Shown piece after piece: positions 43,712 to 54,674 of a stretch of 64,000 nt of DNA. Position numbers and translations under genes: made by a program. The notes below the pieces were generated by a model. That model was not told the DNA's origin. It searched no databases and saw only the letters and a program-made list of their open reading frames with translations. The stretch is from Vermamoeba vermiformis. Lineage: Eukaryota; Tubulinea; Echinamoebida. Positions within the stretch are counted from its first letter, which is position 1; each line of letters opens with the position of its first letter. Where the stretch lies: assembly GCA_045837725.1 (NCBI GenBank), contig JBEWZL010000163.1:586091-650090 (forward strand), given 5' to 3'.

Positions 43712-44952
43712 TTAATAAGTCTTAGTACAGACGTGACCGATGCAGCGGATCTTCTCCTTGCCGGTGAAGCCAGTGCAGAAATCAGGGCACTGAATGGACT
43801 CGTCGACAAACTTCCTGTTGCCAAAGAAGCATTGTTCTGGTTAACAATTAATTAATAATTAATAGGTTGTATACTTGAGAATTATTATTGTCCGATCGCA
43901 ACACGTGCTCAAAATTTTATCGATAAATTTAACCAAAGTAACCGCTTTTTCGCTGGCCCATTTGGGGAGACTAAAAGTCTATTTTCAGTTTGTAAATTAC
44001 CTGTGTAAATGTTAACACCACAAGCGCAGTCCTGATCCGAGTTGCATTTTTGTTCTTGATCCAGCGCAACAATCTTATAAATAGGTAGTCAATAAATTTA
44101 TCCCGCTAAGTATTATACAAGCATATTGAAACAAAGTTATTTGAAAATATTGATAGTACACATGCTACGGCAGTGGGATTACATTGCCGGCTGGTTATCA
44201 TTGTGAATCATTATTGGCGTCGTACCTGTTTGCACTGTCCTCTAATGCATTTAATCTCCAAATTGTTGAACAATCCGCTGCAAAAATCAGGGCACTGCGA
44301 GTCAGTGTTGACGTATTTCTTGTTGCCATAGAAACACGCGTCTATCGTTACAAATCACATTAGAGACTCAACAACGCACTATCTTATTCGTATAGCATTC
44401 GTACCTGTATAGATATTAATACCACATGCACAATCATCGTCAGTAGAGCAAAGGTTTTGGTCATCTGTGTTCACGATCTGGGCGCACTCGCCGTCCACGC
44501 AACGAATAACCAGGTTGCCCAAGAAACCAGTGCAGAAGTCTAAAGTAAATCTATTAGAAACTGCGAGTCCAAAACCCCAAAGGGTCCCGTTAGTGGATCA
44601 TTGGATCGGAAATTTGTTTCAACGGAAAAGACATGGGTTGCAATTGTTTAATTAGCACGTCTTTGCAAATACTCTATGTATTAATAATATTGCATAACTC
44701 AGCAAGCGTATTACAATTAAATTAAAATTCTTGAAAGGTTTCGTGCTGATCGAACGTCTTAAATTAGTTCTTACCGGGGCAATGTTTAGTGGTGTCGATA
44801 TATTTGTAGTTTCCAAATGCGCAATCGCCACTGGTCTTATTCACACCGCATGAGCAATCGGAATCAAGGCGGCAGGACAGCTGATTTGGTTGTGCTTGGG
44901 ACAACATCGCCAAAGCTGTAATAACGCTAATAAATAAAAAGACGCGATACAT
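43712..44952 (-). CDS. Secreted protein with three Cys-rich repeats
   Basis: Starts MYRVFLFISVITALAMLSQA (signal peptide) at 44952; a further in-frame ATG at 44970 exists. Three repeats of about 60 residues follow, each with the pattern C-x4-D-C-x-CG(V/I)N ... C-x-(F/Y)GN-x-K(Y/F)-(V/I) ... CPDFC-x-G ... I(R/K)C-(I/V)-x-G-x-C. Introns split each repeat at nearly the same place, after the CG-(V/I)-N-x-x-T stretch and after the terminal Cys-Lys/Gln, so exon pairs appear to have been duplicated. The end reads HVCTKTY. Ten cysteines per repeat suggest a disulphide-stabilised module such as a protease inhibitor or lectin-like domain, but I cannot name it. Confidence 0.75.
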
Positions 44953-45187
44953 AGTTTTGTCAGTGGTCACTAGTTGCTGATTAGTATGATAATGTAAAAA
45001 TAAAACTCGAATATAAATCTTGGGGACAGCTCAACCAGGGCGCCCCAAAAGTGTACAAAGCCGGACTCTTAATTTCAGAATTCGCATGCGAAAAGGTTTA
45101 ATTACGCAATTAACATGAAATTGTCACTTATTTGTCGAACTATTATGTCTGGCAGATAAGTTCTTACGTGGATCGCGGATTCGCATC

Positions 45188-46027
45188 TCAAACGCTGGCT
45201 TGAGCCTTTGCTTCTTGATGTGCGCTGTAAGTTTGAATAATCCATGAGGGCAGGATCATTTTCTGGCACCAAGCTAATGGCCACATCATCACCTTGCCGA
45301 GCAAACCCTTCACGTGCACAACGGTTGAGATCGTAACAGCCTTGGAGCCATCAGGACTACGAGAAATTAAAATTAAATTACGTTACCGTGTAATATATAC
45401 GAATGGACACTTACGTTGGTCTAGTATCGGCCATCAATTGAGGCTGTTGCTTCTCATCCATCAAAAATGAAATTCTTACGTCAAACAGTTTGTCGTCATA
45501 GCCAAGAACAATTTCCTTCTCCGATCGACTGCGAACTAAGAATGCTGCTTTGCCTTCGCCTAAATCATAATCAACTCGCTCGTTTTTAGCCTGAAATGAA
45601 AGTAAGTAAGTCTTTCGATCATTTAGCACGCAATCTGCACGTGGACTCACCAACGATTGAATAGTCTTCTTAGAGTCCAATAGTAATTGAACTACGCGTG
45701 GAGTATGGCCGAAGAACTCTTTGGCGTATTGATCCACGGACTCGATCCATTTATCGTTGACCGGAGCAACAAACGAATCCACATAATTAAAGTGTTTTTT
45801 AATATTCTCCGTTTGAATAATGCTCGTAGTTGGAATATGATTAGGCACCTCAGTGAGGTGGTTCGATCTCATCTGGTAATTACGGTATTGCCATGTCCCC
45901 ACCAAAGCTGCCTATTAAACAATATTAAATATTTTAGAAAAAGAAGCAATTAATGCAAGTAGATCTAGCAAAATTAAGCACGTACTCCTCCAACAAAAAT
46001 CGCTCTTGATAACAGACCAGAAAGCAT
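45188..46027 (-). CDS. DUF2867-like protein with N-terminal membrane segment
   Basis: Starts at 46027 (MLSGLLSRAIFVGG), splices into AALVGTWQYRNYQM; these together form a hydrophobic N-terminal segment or mitochondrial-type leader. Later blocks are DKWIESVDQYAKEFFGHTP, a KNERVDYDLGEG strand, KLFDVRISFLMDEKQ and, near the end, VVHVKGLLGKVMMWPLAWC, which resembles the closing motif of DUF2867 proteins. The stop is at 45188 after KAQASV. DUF2867 domains occur alone or fused to SDR-type enzymes; the function is not established. Three short introns. Confidence 0.6.
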
Positions 46028-46338
46028 GCTCGTCGTGATTGAAAAAATTAAAATTGAGGAAATTGACGGGCAAAATTGAACTTTCTTCTGAACTAGCCGT
46101 TAACCAGCTCAAAAATTTGAGCGGGAACTGGATGCAGGCAAAAAATTGACAATTTCCTTGCCTTTCATTTTAAGCACCCTGCACCCTTTCACCACAACTG
46201 TATTGCATGAGTTTGTTGCTCTCGGAAGCGGAAGGAATTGTCGATAAAATTAGCTCCGTTTGTTAGGTACCCGCTCGCGCACCAGTTCCGTCAACCTAAA
46301 GGCACAACGGGCACTGTTCGTAATAACTTTAAGACGAC
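46028..46338. other. Divergent promoter between DUF2867-like and TMEM53-like genes
   Basis: 311 bp separating two start codons on opposite strands. It contains homopurine/pyrimidine patches but no recognised site. Confidence 0.4.
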
Positions 46339-47435
46339 ATGGAGACTAACAACAAAAACTTTAATAAGACGGTGATATTTTTTGGTTGGCAAGGCAGCTT
46401 ACCTCGCCATAGAGCCAAATACCAACAGCTCTGGGAAGATCTCGGCTTCAATACAATCTCCTTAGGCTTTCGCTTCGACCATTTAGTAAATAAATATGCG
46501 GGTACGTTGTGGCGTTGTTTGAATTATCTGAGCCGTCAGCTTACGGAATTAATTTCATAAATCCGTAAAAAAATCTAATAATTTCCTGCTCTCCATTCGC
46601 AATCAACAATTACCTTAAAATTCATTAGTCAAGGTAATCTCTCGAAAACTATGCGAAGTTCTTGTCAAGGAACAGCTCGATCGACAGCCATTGGTTAGTA
46701 AGTGTCTGACTTTGTCCTTTAGTTGATTACTAACGAGATCAGTTCACATATGTAGCAACGGTGGCTTGCATAATTATTTTGGCTTCTTGGACGAAGTGAG
46801 AAATAATCAGGTACGATGTCATCACATTTTGCGATCGCGTGCACTTTCTGTCCCATCACGAGAATCTAATAAACTTTCAAGGAATATGTTCACATTGAGG
46901 CGAATTTAAAGGGCTACATATTCGATAGCGCTCCTGGACGACATGACATCCCTACTCTCGCTAAACTCACGGCAGTAAATTTTGGCAAAGTAAGCAAAAT
47001 TAAATCCGCGAACGCCGGTTAATTTCTCGTAGATACTAGGTTATGTGGCATTCATATTAGGTTATTTTTATATGATTCTTGCAAAGATCATGGGTGTCGT
47101 TTTGAGATCATTTTGGCTAAGCGACTATGAAAGATACGTTGATCATCGTTTTCGACAATATGTAAGCGAACATGTGTATCAACGGTCATGTGCGCTAAAT
47201 GTCATTTTTTTTTAAGGTTGGCAAGAAGCATCCCGTGCTATTCTTGTACAGCAAGGCAGATCCGTTGATTCAGCACGATTATATTGACGATTTAATCATC
47301 AGAATGAAATCAGACGGTTGTAACATATCTAGCCTTCGTTGGGAAGACACGCCGCACGTTGGCCATTACCAAAAAAAGCCAGAAGAGTACAAAGCTAAGA
47401 TCCAAGAGTTTGTGACCGCATTACGGCTTGAATAG
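46339..47435 (+). CDS. TMEM53-like alpha/beta hydrolase (DUF829 family)
   Basis: Exon 1 (46339-46501) starts METNNKNFNKTVIFFGWQGSL, the DUF829 opening (VIFFGW with LPRHRAKYQQLWEDLG). Further exons give VHICSNGGLHNYFGF, containing the nucleophile-type Ser-Asn-Gly-Gly turn, then GYIFDSAPG, a hydrophobic stretch (GYVAFILGYFYMILAKIMGVV) and LFLYSKADPLI with the acid residue, and DTPHVGHYQKKPEEY with the His. That is a complete alpha/beta-hydrolase triad order. TMEM53 in animals is a nuclear-envelope protein; enzymatic activity is uncertain. About 290 residues, normal for the family. Introns are 45-60 bp. Confidence 0.8.
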
Positions 47436-47609
47436 AGCTCATAGAGCAATAAAAACACCGTTATTCTTAAAAAAATAGCAACTCTAATTTTAACACGTGT
47501 AGCAAAGTGACCACAACATCACGTGCTGACAATCGAGAAAACAAAAGCAGAAAAAAATCAGACACCGCTATTTTGTTGTTCACATTACCATATCTACACC
47601 ACTAACGAC

Positions 47610-50112
47610 ATGTCGGAAGAGCATAACAACAATAACGAGGCTAAGCAAGGTGAGTTTTTTCGGTTTCCCTGCAAGTGGACGTTCGGTCTCATCTGTTCGT
47701 TTACATTGCGATCAACGATCCGTGTTCCCCGAAATTTATCGTTATAGTTTAGCTTCTCTATTATTTGATCTTAATTTGCACAATATAATAACATTTTTTT
47801 CTCTAGCCGAAGAGCCACTCGTCGATGAGGAATCTGAAGAGGAAGAGATCGACCGTTCTGGCATGAAGGCCGATTTTGAAGGCTGGCTCGAGAAGAAGGG
47901 TGACAAGGGTCCTATCAAGTTGTTCGCCAAGCGTTACTTCAGACTCTACAAAAACGAGAATCTCCTCTGCTATTTCAAAACTGATAAGAACTTCAAGCAG
48001 TTGGGTGCCATCGGCTTGACTGGTATTCTCCTCTGCGAGAAGACTAAGGAGAAGACTGGTTTCAACATTGTTATGAAGGTACGGCTTTAACGATCCTGAT
48101 CCTGCGTTCAAGGAATCCCTAACCATTCCAAATTTAGACTAGCGCCCGTGTTTACCGTCTTCAAGCTAAGGATGATGCCACTAGAACAGCATGGATGGAC
48201 AAGATTCAACCGTTCATCAAGTCATACAGCGCTCCTCCTCAATTGGGCAAAGGTACGAAAGTCGGATTACGTTGTGGAGGACCTCCAAAATTAACAAAAA
48301 ATTTATTATTCAGCTCGCAAAAAGAAGTCTGCCGCTCTCTACCCAATCCGCTTCGTCCAATATTTCACCGAAATTGAGGGCTCGAAATCCATTCGCTATT
48401 CTCCTCACGACATTTCCCAAGGTGCTTCTTGGGTAAGTTCTAGTGAAAATAAGATGATCAATGATATAGTTGATCTAATGATCATTATCAGACCCCTGAA
48501 GAAGGTCAAAACTTCCTTTACTTGAATGGCAACAGTTTGGCTACCGTCCACGAAGTCCGCAAGATCTCTTTGGACGGCGAGAAGAGCGTCTGGATCGAGA
48601 ACTTGCCCAAGACTTTGAAGGATACTCAAGATTCTATTACTGCTCACTCCTTGACTGATGCTCATACTTACACCGTCCACCAAACGTGAGTCCTCAAACA
48701 CGCAGAAAATTCAACCGAATATTTAATTTAATTGGTTTTATTAGTTTCTACAAGGACGACAAGGTTGAATCTGAGTTGTTGAAGAAATTGGTCGGCAAAA
48801 CTATTTCTGTTTCAGTTCCTCGTCGCGATGCTTTCCCCGAGCCCGCCACCTTCAAGGGTGAATTGATTTACGATCTCCACGAGAACCGTTACGCTCTCTA
48901 CGACAAGGCCGGCGACAACAGCGTTCACTTCATCAACATTGGCGAGCCCATCTCTTACCACTTGCACGAGAACAACAAGGCTGAGCCTATTTTGTTGAAC
49001 AAGGCTCAAAAGCAGACTTTGTTCTACGAACCTAGCTTGCACTTGAAGATGGAGACTGCCAACCCTGATCACCTCCTCGAGTTGTCTTACAGTACGTATT
49101 ACCACGAGCCTTTAACGCCTTTACTAATCACCCCGTAGACATCAAGGACTCTTTCGAGTGGCACGTTGCTTACAACGCTGTCTTGAACAACACCGAGAAC
49201 ACCATGGAGTTGGTCGGTTACGTTGACATTAAGAACAAGACTGGCAAGCACTACGAGAATGCTCAAATCATGCTCATTTCCAACCCTGCTACCGCTGGCA
49301 AGAAGGAAGAGACTGAAAAGGAGCAATCCCTCACCGACAAGGCCAAGGATGCTGGCAAGGACGCCGGTGAAAAGAAGGCCAAGGGCATGATGGGCGGTCT
49401 CGGTGGCGCTTTATCGCTTTTGGGCGGTGGTGCTGAAGAGGCTCCTGAACCTCCCAGACCTAAGGTCTACACTTACCACGTTCCTCAAGCGGTCACTTTG
49501 ATCGACGATCACCGCAAGCAAGTCAAGTACATCCAATCCAACAAGGTCGCTATTACCAGCTACGACTTGGTTAGATTCGACACTCCTGACTATGCCATCA
49601 AGCCCAAGATCGGCAAGGACGACGGTGCCAACGTCAAGGGCAACGTCGATACTGTCATTGAGTTCCTCAACACTCAAGAGAACGGTCTTGGTTTGCCTCT
49701 TCCTGGCGGTTCATTCAACGTTGTTCGCCGTGAGAAGTCTGGCTTTGGTGTCCAGCAACTCGCTCAAGCTTCAATTGGCCACTACGAGCCTAACTACATT
49801 GTCACTGTTCCCCTCGAGTCTCTTGAACACGTCAAGGCCACTCGTAAACAGACTGGTTTCAACTTGGACAAGGAGAAGTTCTACATGGTCGAGACTTTTG
49901 ACATCACCATCGTGAACGGTCGTATGGTGCCTGTTGACCTCGTTGTTGAAGAGTCCATGTACCGCTGGCAGACATATGAGATCACTCAAACCAACATTCC
50001 TCTCGTTCCTCACCAACACCCGCGCAAGGTTAGCTGGAGAGTGCACTTGGATGCCTATGAAGACGTGACTATTTCCTACACTGTCTTCTACAACCAATTC
50101 TACGTCGATTAA
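47610..50112 (+). CDS. PH-domain/DUF4139 protein, highly expressed type
   Basis: Seven exons, 47610-47649, 47807-48078, 48138-48252, 48314-48432, 48492-48685, 48745-49091 and 49139-50112, join in frame to 686 residues. An acidic leader (EEPLVDEESEEEEID) precedes a PH domain (DFEGWLEKKG ... RLYKNENLLCYFKTD ... ATRTAWMDKIQPFI, about residues 30-130). The C-terminal half is DUF4139-like: LELSYNIKDSFEWHVAYN, a VDIKNKTGKHYENAQIML strand and the VYTYHVPQAVTLIDDHRKQ block, with a Gly/Ala/Lys-rich loop in between. Codons end mainly in C or G (AAC, AAG, CTC, GTC), unlike neighbouring genes, which points to strong expression. The PH domain suggests phosphoinositide membranes. Function unknown. Confidence 0.85.
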
Positions 50113-50348
50113 ATTCGCACGTTGGCGCAGCTAAGTGATAATTAGCATATGCTCAGCGCTACTAGTATATAAATATTGTAACACATAATAAAAATTAAAT
50201 TCGAACACAAATTGGTGCAAGGTTTATTAATGCACTCGGAGAATCGGATTGGACTTCAATGTCCATAGCTTCCACGTTGTCTTTCTCGTTGACTTGTGTG
50301 TTGGTGCGAAGGCGCATCACTATTGTTACTAATCATGATTTGTCTTTT

Positions 50349-50929
50349 CTAGTTTTCGGCATCCGGTTGAAGCACTATTTGGAGGTGGTTTAACTTCCTA
50401 ACTAATCCTGAGGGATTATTTAGCGTATGGACATAGCCTCCATCCGGTTTAGAATACGAAAGAAGCCCGCCATCATCGCTGAACTTGATCTGTTATGGAA
50501 AATCGTAAGAAAGTTTCGCGAGAAGCTAGCTGAGTTCCGGCGTACCACGTAGACTTTATCTTTAGCGACTGGAGTAGTATATGAATTAATCTATGGCAGC
50601 AAATGGTCAATCTAACGTGTAAAACTTCGACTCGAATACAAAATTGACTCACCTGAAGATCTGGCCTTTCTAAAAATTCCTGTGGCGTCAAAGAATTTTT
50701 GCTACTATCCTTCTTACGCAGTACGTATCTACGAACGACAATTATGAATATTGGTGACGTGTGGATGCGATCCAAGGAGAAACTGACTTTCTCAACGGAT
50801 AATAGCGGTAATTATAATTTATTTATTTAATTTTTAAAAATATTTGTGGTATCAAACTTACCTTCCTGGACAATTTGGAATTTCTTTCCAACCGTATTTA
50901 TTCAATAGTCCGTTAAAACTTAACTCCAT
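50349..50929 (-). CDS. Small hypothetical protein
   Basis: Exon 1 ends the reading MELSFNGLLNKYGWKEIPNCPGR at a clear GTAAGT. A middle exon (about 50655-50790) codes VEKVSFSLDRIHTSPIFIIVVRRYVLRKKDS ... RPDLQ and the last exon (about 50349-50489) codes IKFSDDGGLLSYSKPDGG ... QPDAEN. About 115 residues, no signal peptide or membrane segment. I do not recognise it. Conserved-looking charged and aromatic content and in-frame splicing support a real gene. Confidence 0.55.
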
Positions 50930-51235
50930 TGCGATTCCAAGCGCCAATTAATCGAATATAGCAAATGTGATAATGCTTACTATTTGTTTTTGTTGTGTTT
51001 GCGCTTGTTGGTTTAAATGCAAATTCGTAATTCAATTTTACGTAAGTTTGACACAGACACACATCTTGTCTACTGCCCAATACTTAATATTACTGATTAC
51101 CTCTTTGCTAGCACTTCAACAATACTCGAGTAATGTTGAAAAAGAAAGACATTTGTCAACCAAGTTGTTCTTTATTTACACTATTAAACACGATGCACGA
51201 GCGACCACTCACTGCCTCAATTAAGTATCGTCAAT
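50930..51235. other. Spacer between two minus-strand genes
   Basis: About 306 bp; promoter of the small hypothetical gene and 3' flank of the F-box gene. An 85-codon plus-strand ORF (50967-51224) starts MIMLTICFCCVCAC but has no other support. Confidence 0.35.
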
Positions 51236-52166
51236 CTACTCAGCATTTCCTCTAAATAAATGAACGGTTAGAATATGATAATACGATAGTTATAGTACGC
51301 GGTTAAAGGTACCTTTTTGAATGAAGCCGTTCTCGTAGAGTTCTTTCAGTTTGTTCCTATCATCCTCCGTTATGCTACTAGGCACATTGTATGGCGATGA
51401 TACGCGCGCAGGTACTGCTCGAATGTCTTCAAACCTGAAAATCAGGGGTCAGATCCATTGGTCAAAACGATGTCACTTTTGACGACACGCTTCTTAACAT
51501 TATTAACCATACCTTCCACTTCGAGTATACCAGTCGTATTTCTGCGACTGCTGTTGTAGCGAGTAAGACAAGCTGATCTCGTTTGAAATGACGGTAGCAA
51601 CGGATGTGATATTCTCAGGGCTGATTCTCGCAGCGTTTTGAGAGCTGTATTGCTGTTGAATATTGCTCCAATAAGACGAAGCGTCACTTGGAGGAGCTAA
51701 TTGCGCAGCGTGTGACGAGGTCTTTGGGCGAGATGTGATTTTGTAAATTAACGCATTGTCCGACGATATTCTTCCATAAATCGACTTATTCGTGCACGCA
51801 AACGAAGCAAGCGAATCAGCATCAAGATAATTGACTACAAGGTGGAAGAACTAGCATACGATTATTTTAGATCCGTTTGCCAACGATTTAAAAAATTGTA
51901 AACCGGAAATTCTACTTACTTTACTATCGCCAAATTGATCCTTAAATGTATTATAAATTTCTGCTGGATTTGTTCGAGGGATGTCCTCAGTTCCGAGCTG
52001 ACGTCGCACCGAACGACCAGAGAAAGCTAAAATTAAATAAATATTACTGTTATTACGTAATATAGACAAAGGTGCATAGACTATGAATAAATTCGTCGAG
52101 GCTTTGCAAAAGTGAAAGCCTTCGTCGTTCCAAGCTCGGATGCACCTCGTACTTACCATTACCCAT
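51236..52166 (-). CDS. Putatively N-myristoylated F-box protein
   Basis: Exon 1 is tiny (MGN, ending at GTAAGT near 52156) and splices into AFSGRSVRRQLGTEDIPR, giving MGNAFSGRS, which fits the N-myristoylation pattern MG-x3-S. After a short linker an F-box-like region reads FFHLVVNYLDADSLASFACTNKSIY. The rest is a Gln/Ser-rich stretch and a tail FEDIRAVPARVSSPYNVPSSITEDDRNKL, ending GNAE. About 200 residues with no recognisable substrate domain. The likely role is a membrane-attached adaptor of an SCF ligase; lipidation is inferred only from the N-terminal sequence. Confidence 0.6.
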
Positions 52167-53578
52167 CCTAGTTGTTGCCTTATTGCAAGTTGATTTATTA
52201 ACAATGATTTTTTAGGCTGTTTTTGACGTCAAGACAATTACGCGTCTTCTGATATTCTGGCTGCTCCTGTTCCCATAACATTTTCCAATTTGCGCAAATC
52301 TTACGTTTCCTTCCTCGTCTCGTTTGCTATTCTATTTACGAAATTGTGCGGGAATACAGAGGTCTTCCACGCTCATCCTCATCCGCATCTTCAACAATTC
52401 TTATTGCCGCAAAACTTAAGGTCGCATTATAACAGCAATAATTTTAATAATACTCAACACGTAAATTGGTTGCTTTTGTGTATTTTTAAAAGATTCTGTT
52501 GTCAAAAAATCTCTCGATCCAACCTTCACTAAATTATCTAGAAACGATAAATTATTTGCGCGCAGCTTGCCCTGTACCGTTGCAAGTACTTGCTCAGCAA
52601 GTCGGGCAGTAAAAAGAAGAGAGCGATCCTGCGTGCAATAAGTATGCTAGGCTAGCAACGCAGGTTAAGCTTAGCTTGTTCTATTATTAAATGGTGCTCA
52701 TGTTAATGGTGCTACAGCGGAATAACAATGGTGATTTGTTATTTCGCCTGTTTTGCCCGGGCAAAACACCCATAACGAAAAAAAGTTGCGTCAAAAATTT
52801 TGTGTTATTCTTCTCTCGCTTCAATCTTGCAGAATAGAATAGGCTTATTATGAAACGGCAACGAAGATAGTACGACCAGCCGTGTTTGTGGGCAGCCATT
52901 TCGAAGCATCTGCACCAACTCACAAATATTAATTTTATCCTCGGGCAACGTGCTCCGAACAGGCATTTAATATTATTTTGCCAAGAAATGCCAGACCACA
53001 TCACCACAATGCAGCGTGGGCAATAACAAATCAAATCAGACCAGCTGTGGACAACCTGCACCGTGCCCGTGACAAATCTATTGACAACCCAACGTGTTCA
53101 ATGCCTGGAAGCAGATACTTTTACTCAGCAACGTACTATATAGCTTCGAAGGAAGAATATGGAGCAAAAGTTTGTTAATCCAAGCCCAGCCCAAACGCAT
53201 CTACTTCAAGTTTGGATCAGATGGCGGTTTTAACCAGCTCCGTAGTTCCAACTAACTTCAAAGTACCCGCACCACAATAGCGAATGAACATAGCAAGTTT
53301 TACGACAGAAGCAGTTGAACTGATAATCCATCCAATATCAAAACTTACGCACGTGCCATAAACTCATCTCGTCTTAGTTACGCCATCCCTGCGTGCCTGA
53401 CAGAAATAGAGTGGTCAATAAGACGTGCTATCACTACTATTTGATTAGATAGTACGCATAGGTTATTGAAATATCAGCCAATTGGAAGAGAGGATTTTTT
53501 TTGTAGATCAAAAATATTCATTCATTGGCGTTCCTGAAGACGAACACACGAGCAATAACGTTAGGCAAGATATTTTAT
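52167..53578. other. 1.4-kb gene-poor stretch with strong palindromes
   Basis: No convincing gene. ORFs at 52290 (begins at TTG), 52687-53061 and 52978-53178 lack coding features. It holds a perfect 20-bp palindrome, TGTTTTGCCCGGGCAAAACA, at 52749-52768, and a 15-nt inverted repeat ACTTGCTCAGCAAGT near 52589. Composition is CA- and GC-richer than usual spacer DNA. It may hide a noncoding RNA or a decayed element, but nothing proves either. Confidence 0.4.
52749..52768. repeat. Perfect 20-bp palindrome
   Basis: TGTTTTGCCCGGGCAAAACA, centred on a CCCGGG site. It can form a stem in either strand. Position in a gene-poor region leaves its role open. Confidence 0.7.
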
Positions 53579-53594
53579 ATGGAGCCTAACGTTA
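53556..53594. repeat. Inverted repeat spanning a start codon
   Basis: Arms TAACGTTAGGC (53556-53566) and GCCTAACGTTA (53584-53594), perfect over 11 bp with a 17-nt loop that contains the ATG at 53579-53581. Confidence 0.75.
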
Positions 53595-53961
53595 ATCGTA
53601 AGTACTTAAGCCATTTAAAGGCCATAGAGATATTTATTTATTGATTAAATTTGTTTTTTTAGATGTGTTTCCCTTCGCACCATGGTTGCTCCTACTTGTT
53701 ATCCAAATAATCAAATTTATGCCACTACACCAGAAAATGCTACAGTTTCGTCATTATTTCGCCGTTCCTCGTGCTCACGAAGCAGCTGAACAGCTAAGCC
53801 TCGATCTACTTGAAAACTTTTACCCTCTAACAATCCTGGATTGGCGCGAAATTGAAAAGTACGGCAGTTGGCACTTTCTGAAGACAAGAGCTCTTGAAAT
53901 GGGATGGACACTGGACGAGGAGTCGAACAATGATTGCTATTTGCTCTCTTTCTTGCATTAA
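53579..53961 (+). CDS. Small putative membrane protein
   Basis: Two exons, 53579-53597 and 53663-53961, splice in frame (MEPNVN then HVFPFAPWLLLLVIQIIKF) to about 105 residues. Residues 8-27 are hydrophobic and could span a membrane; the rest is soluble, ending EESNNDCYLLSFLH. Not recognised. The start codon sits in the loop of an 11-bp perfect inverted repeat (53556-53566 and 53584-53594). A chance ORF cannot be excluded, although the splice sites and branch-like sequence are good. Confidence 0.5.
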
Positions 53962-54674
53962 TAAATTACTAATTTATTAATATTATGTTATTATAGGCAT
54001 ACGCCATATATGGATAGGAATCATTAATATAATAGTTACGCTAATCACGAAATTATTCAAATTTGATAATTTTTACTGCCAAGGCTTCCCTGAATATGAG
54101 TACCGCGTTATACTTCCGCACTAGCGTTATTTATTAGGGTACGTAAGTATATTAACGTTTAAAGCAACGAGTATATTCGTCTAGACCAAAACGCTGTCAC
54201 GATCGAACCTAATTTTCCTAATCAGAAGCAAGCTTAAATTGGTGCGCCTCGTGGGGTACGGGCAACGTATTGCTACGGTTTTTTCGATACGAAGGCTATA
54301 ATAGCTCCTGTATTGGGGTTCATTGAATTGAAGATTTTCTCTGGATAAGATCCCACGGTTTAAGACAATTTTTCAACCTTAGATGTTCGGTTGCGCTAAT
54401 AATGGCTTGTACTAGCTTTCGTACCGGTTTGCGTACGTCTAATTTGAATAGAAGACCAAAAATAGTAAAAGCATTGCGATCTGAAAATAGAAGCATTTTT
54501 TTAAAAATTGGAACGGTTAGTTTCGGGTTTTTGACATCGTAGAAAGATGATTTATCGTCCCTAATATGTAGCAAAAATTGTCGTTCGTAAATTGAACGTC
54601 ACTTATTATTTGACAGGTCCCTCCCAATTTTAATGACCGTTTTTTTTTTGACTGAACAACACAGACGAAACTAT
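53962..54674. other. Spacer before the nuclear-looking gene
   Basis: About 710 bp. A minus-strand frame (54320-54574, KKMLLFSDRNAFTIFGLLFK) is protein-like in composition but begins at TTG and has no clear splice sites. A T10 run lies near 54643. No firm feature. Confidence 0.35.

Noticed and set aside
48812-50097. Several Val/Leu-rich minus-strand ORFs
   Set aside because: They mirror the codon-biased PH-DUF4139 exons on the plus strand and lack splice sites or motifs.
52290-52532. 80-codon ORF with a signal-peptide-like start
   Set aside because: It begins at TTG, not ATG, and has no splice or family support.
52687-53061. 124-codon minus ORF
   Set aside because: Cys/Trp-rich random-looking composition and no recognisable domain.
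54320-54574. Protein-like minus-strand frame before the nuclear-type gene
   Set aside because: It starts at TTG, lacks a credible upstream exon and matches no family I know; kept only as a remark in the spacer entry.
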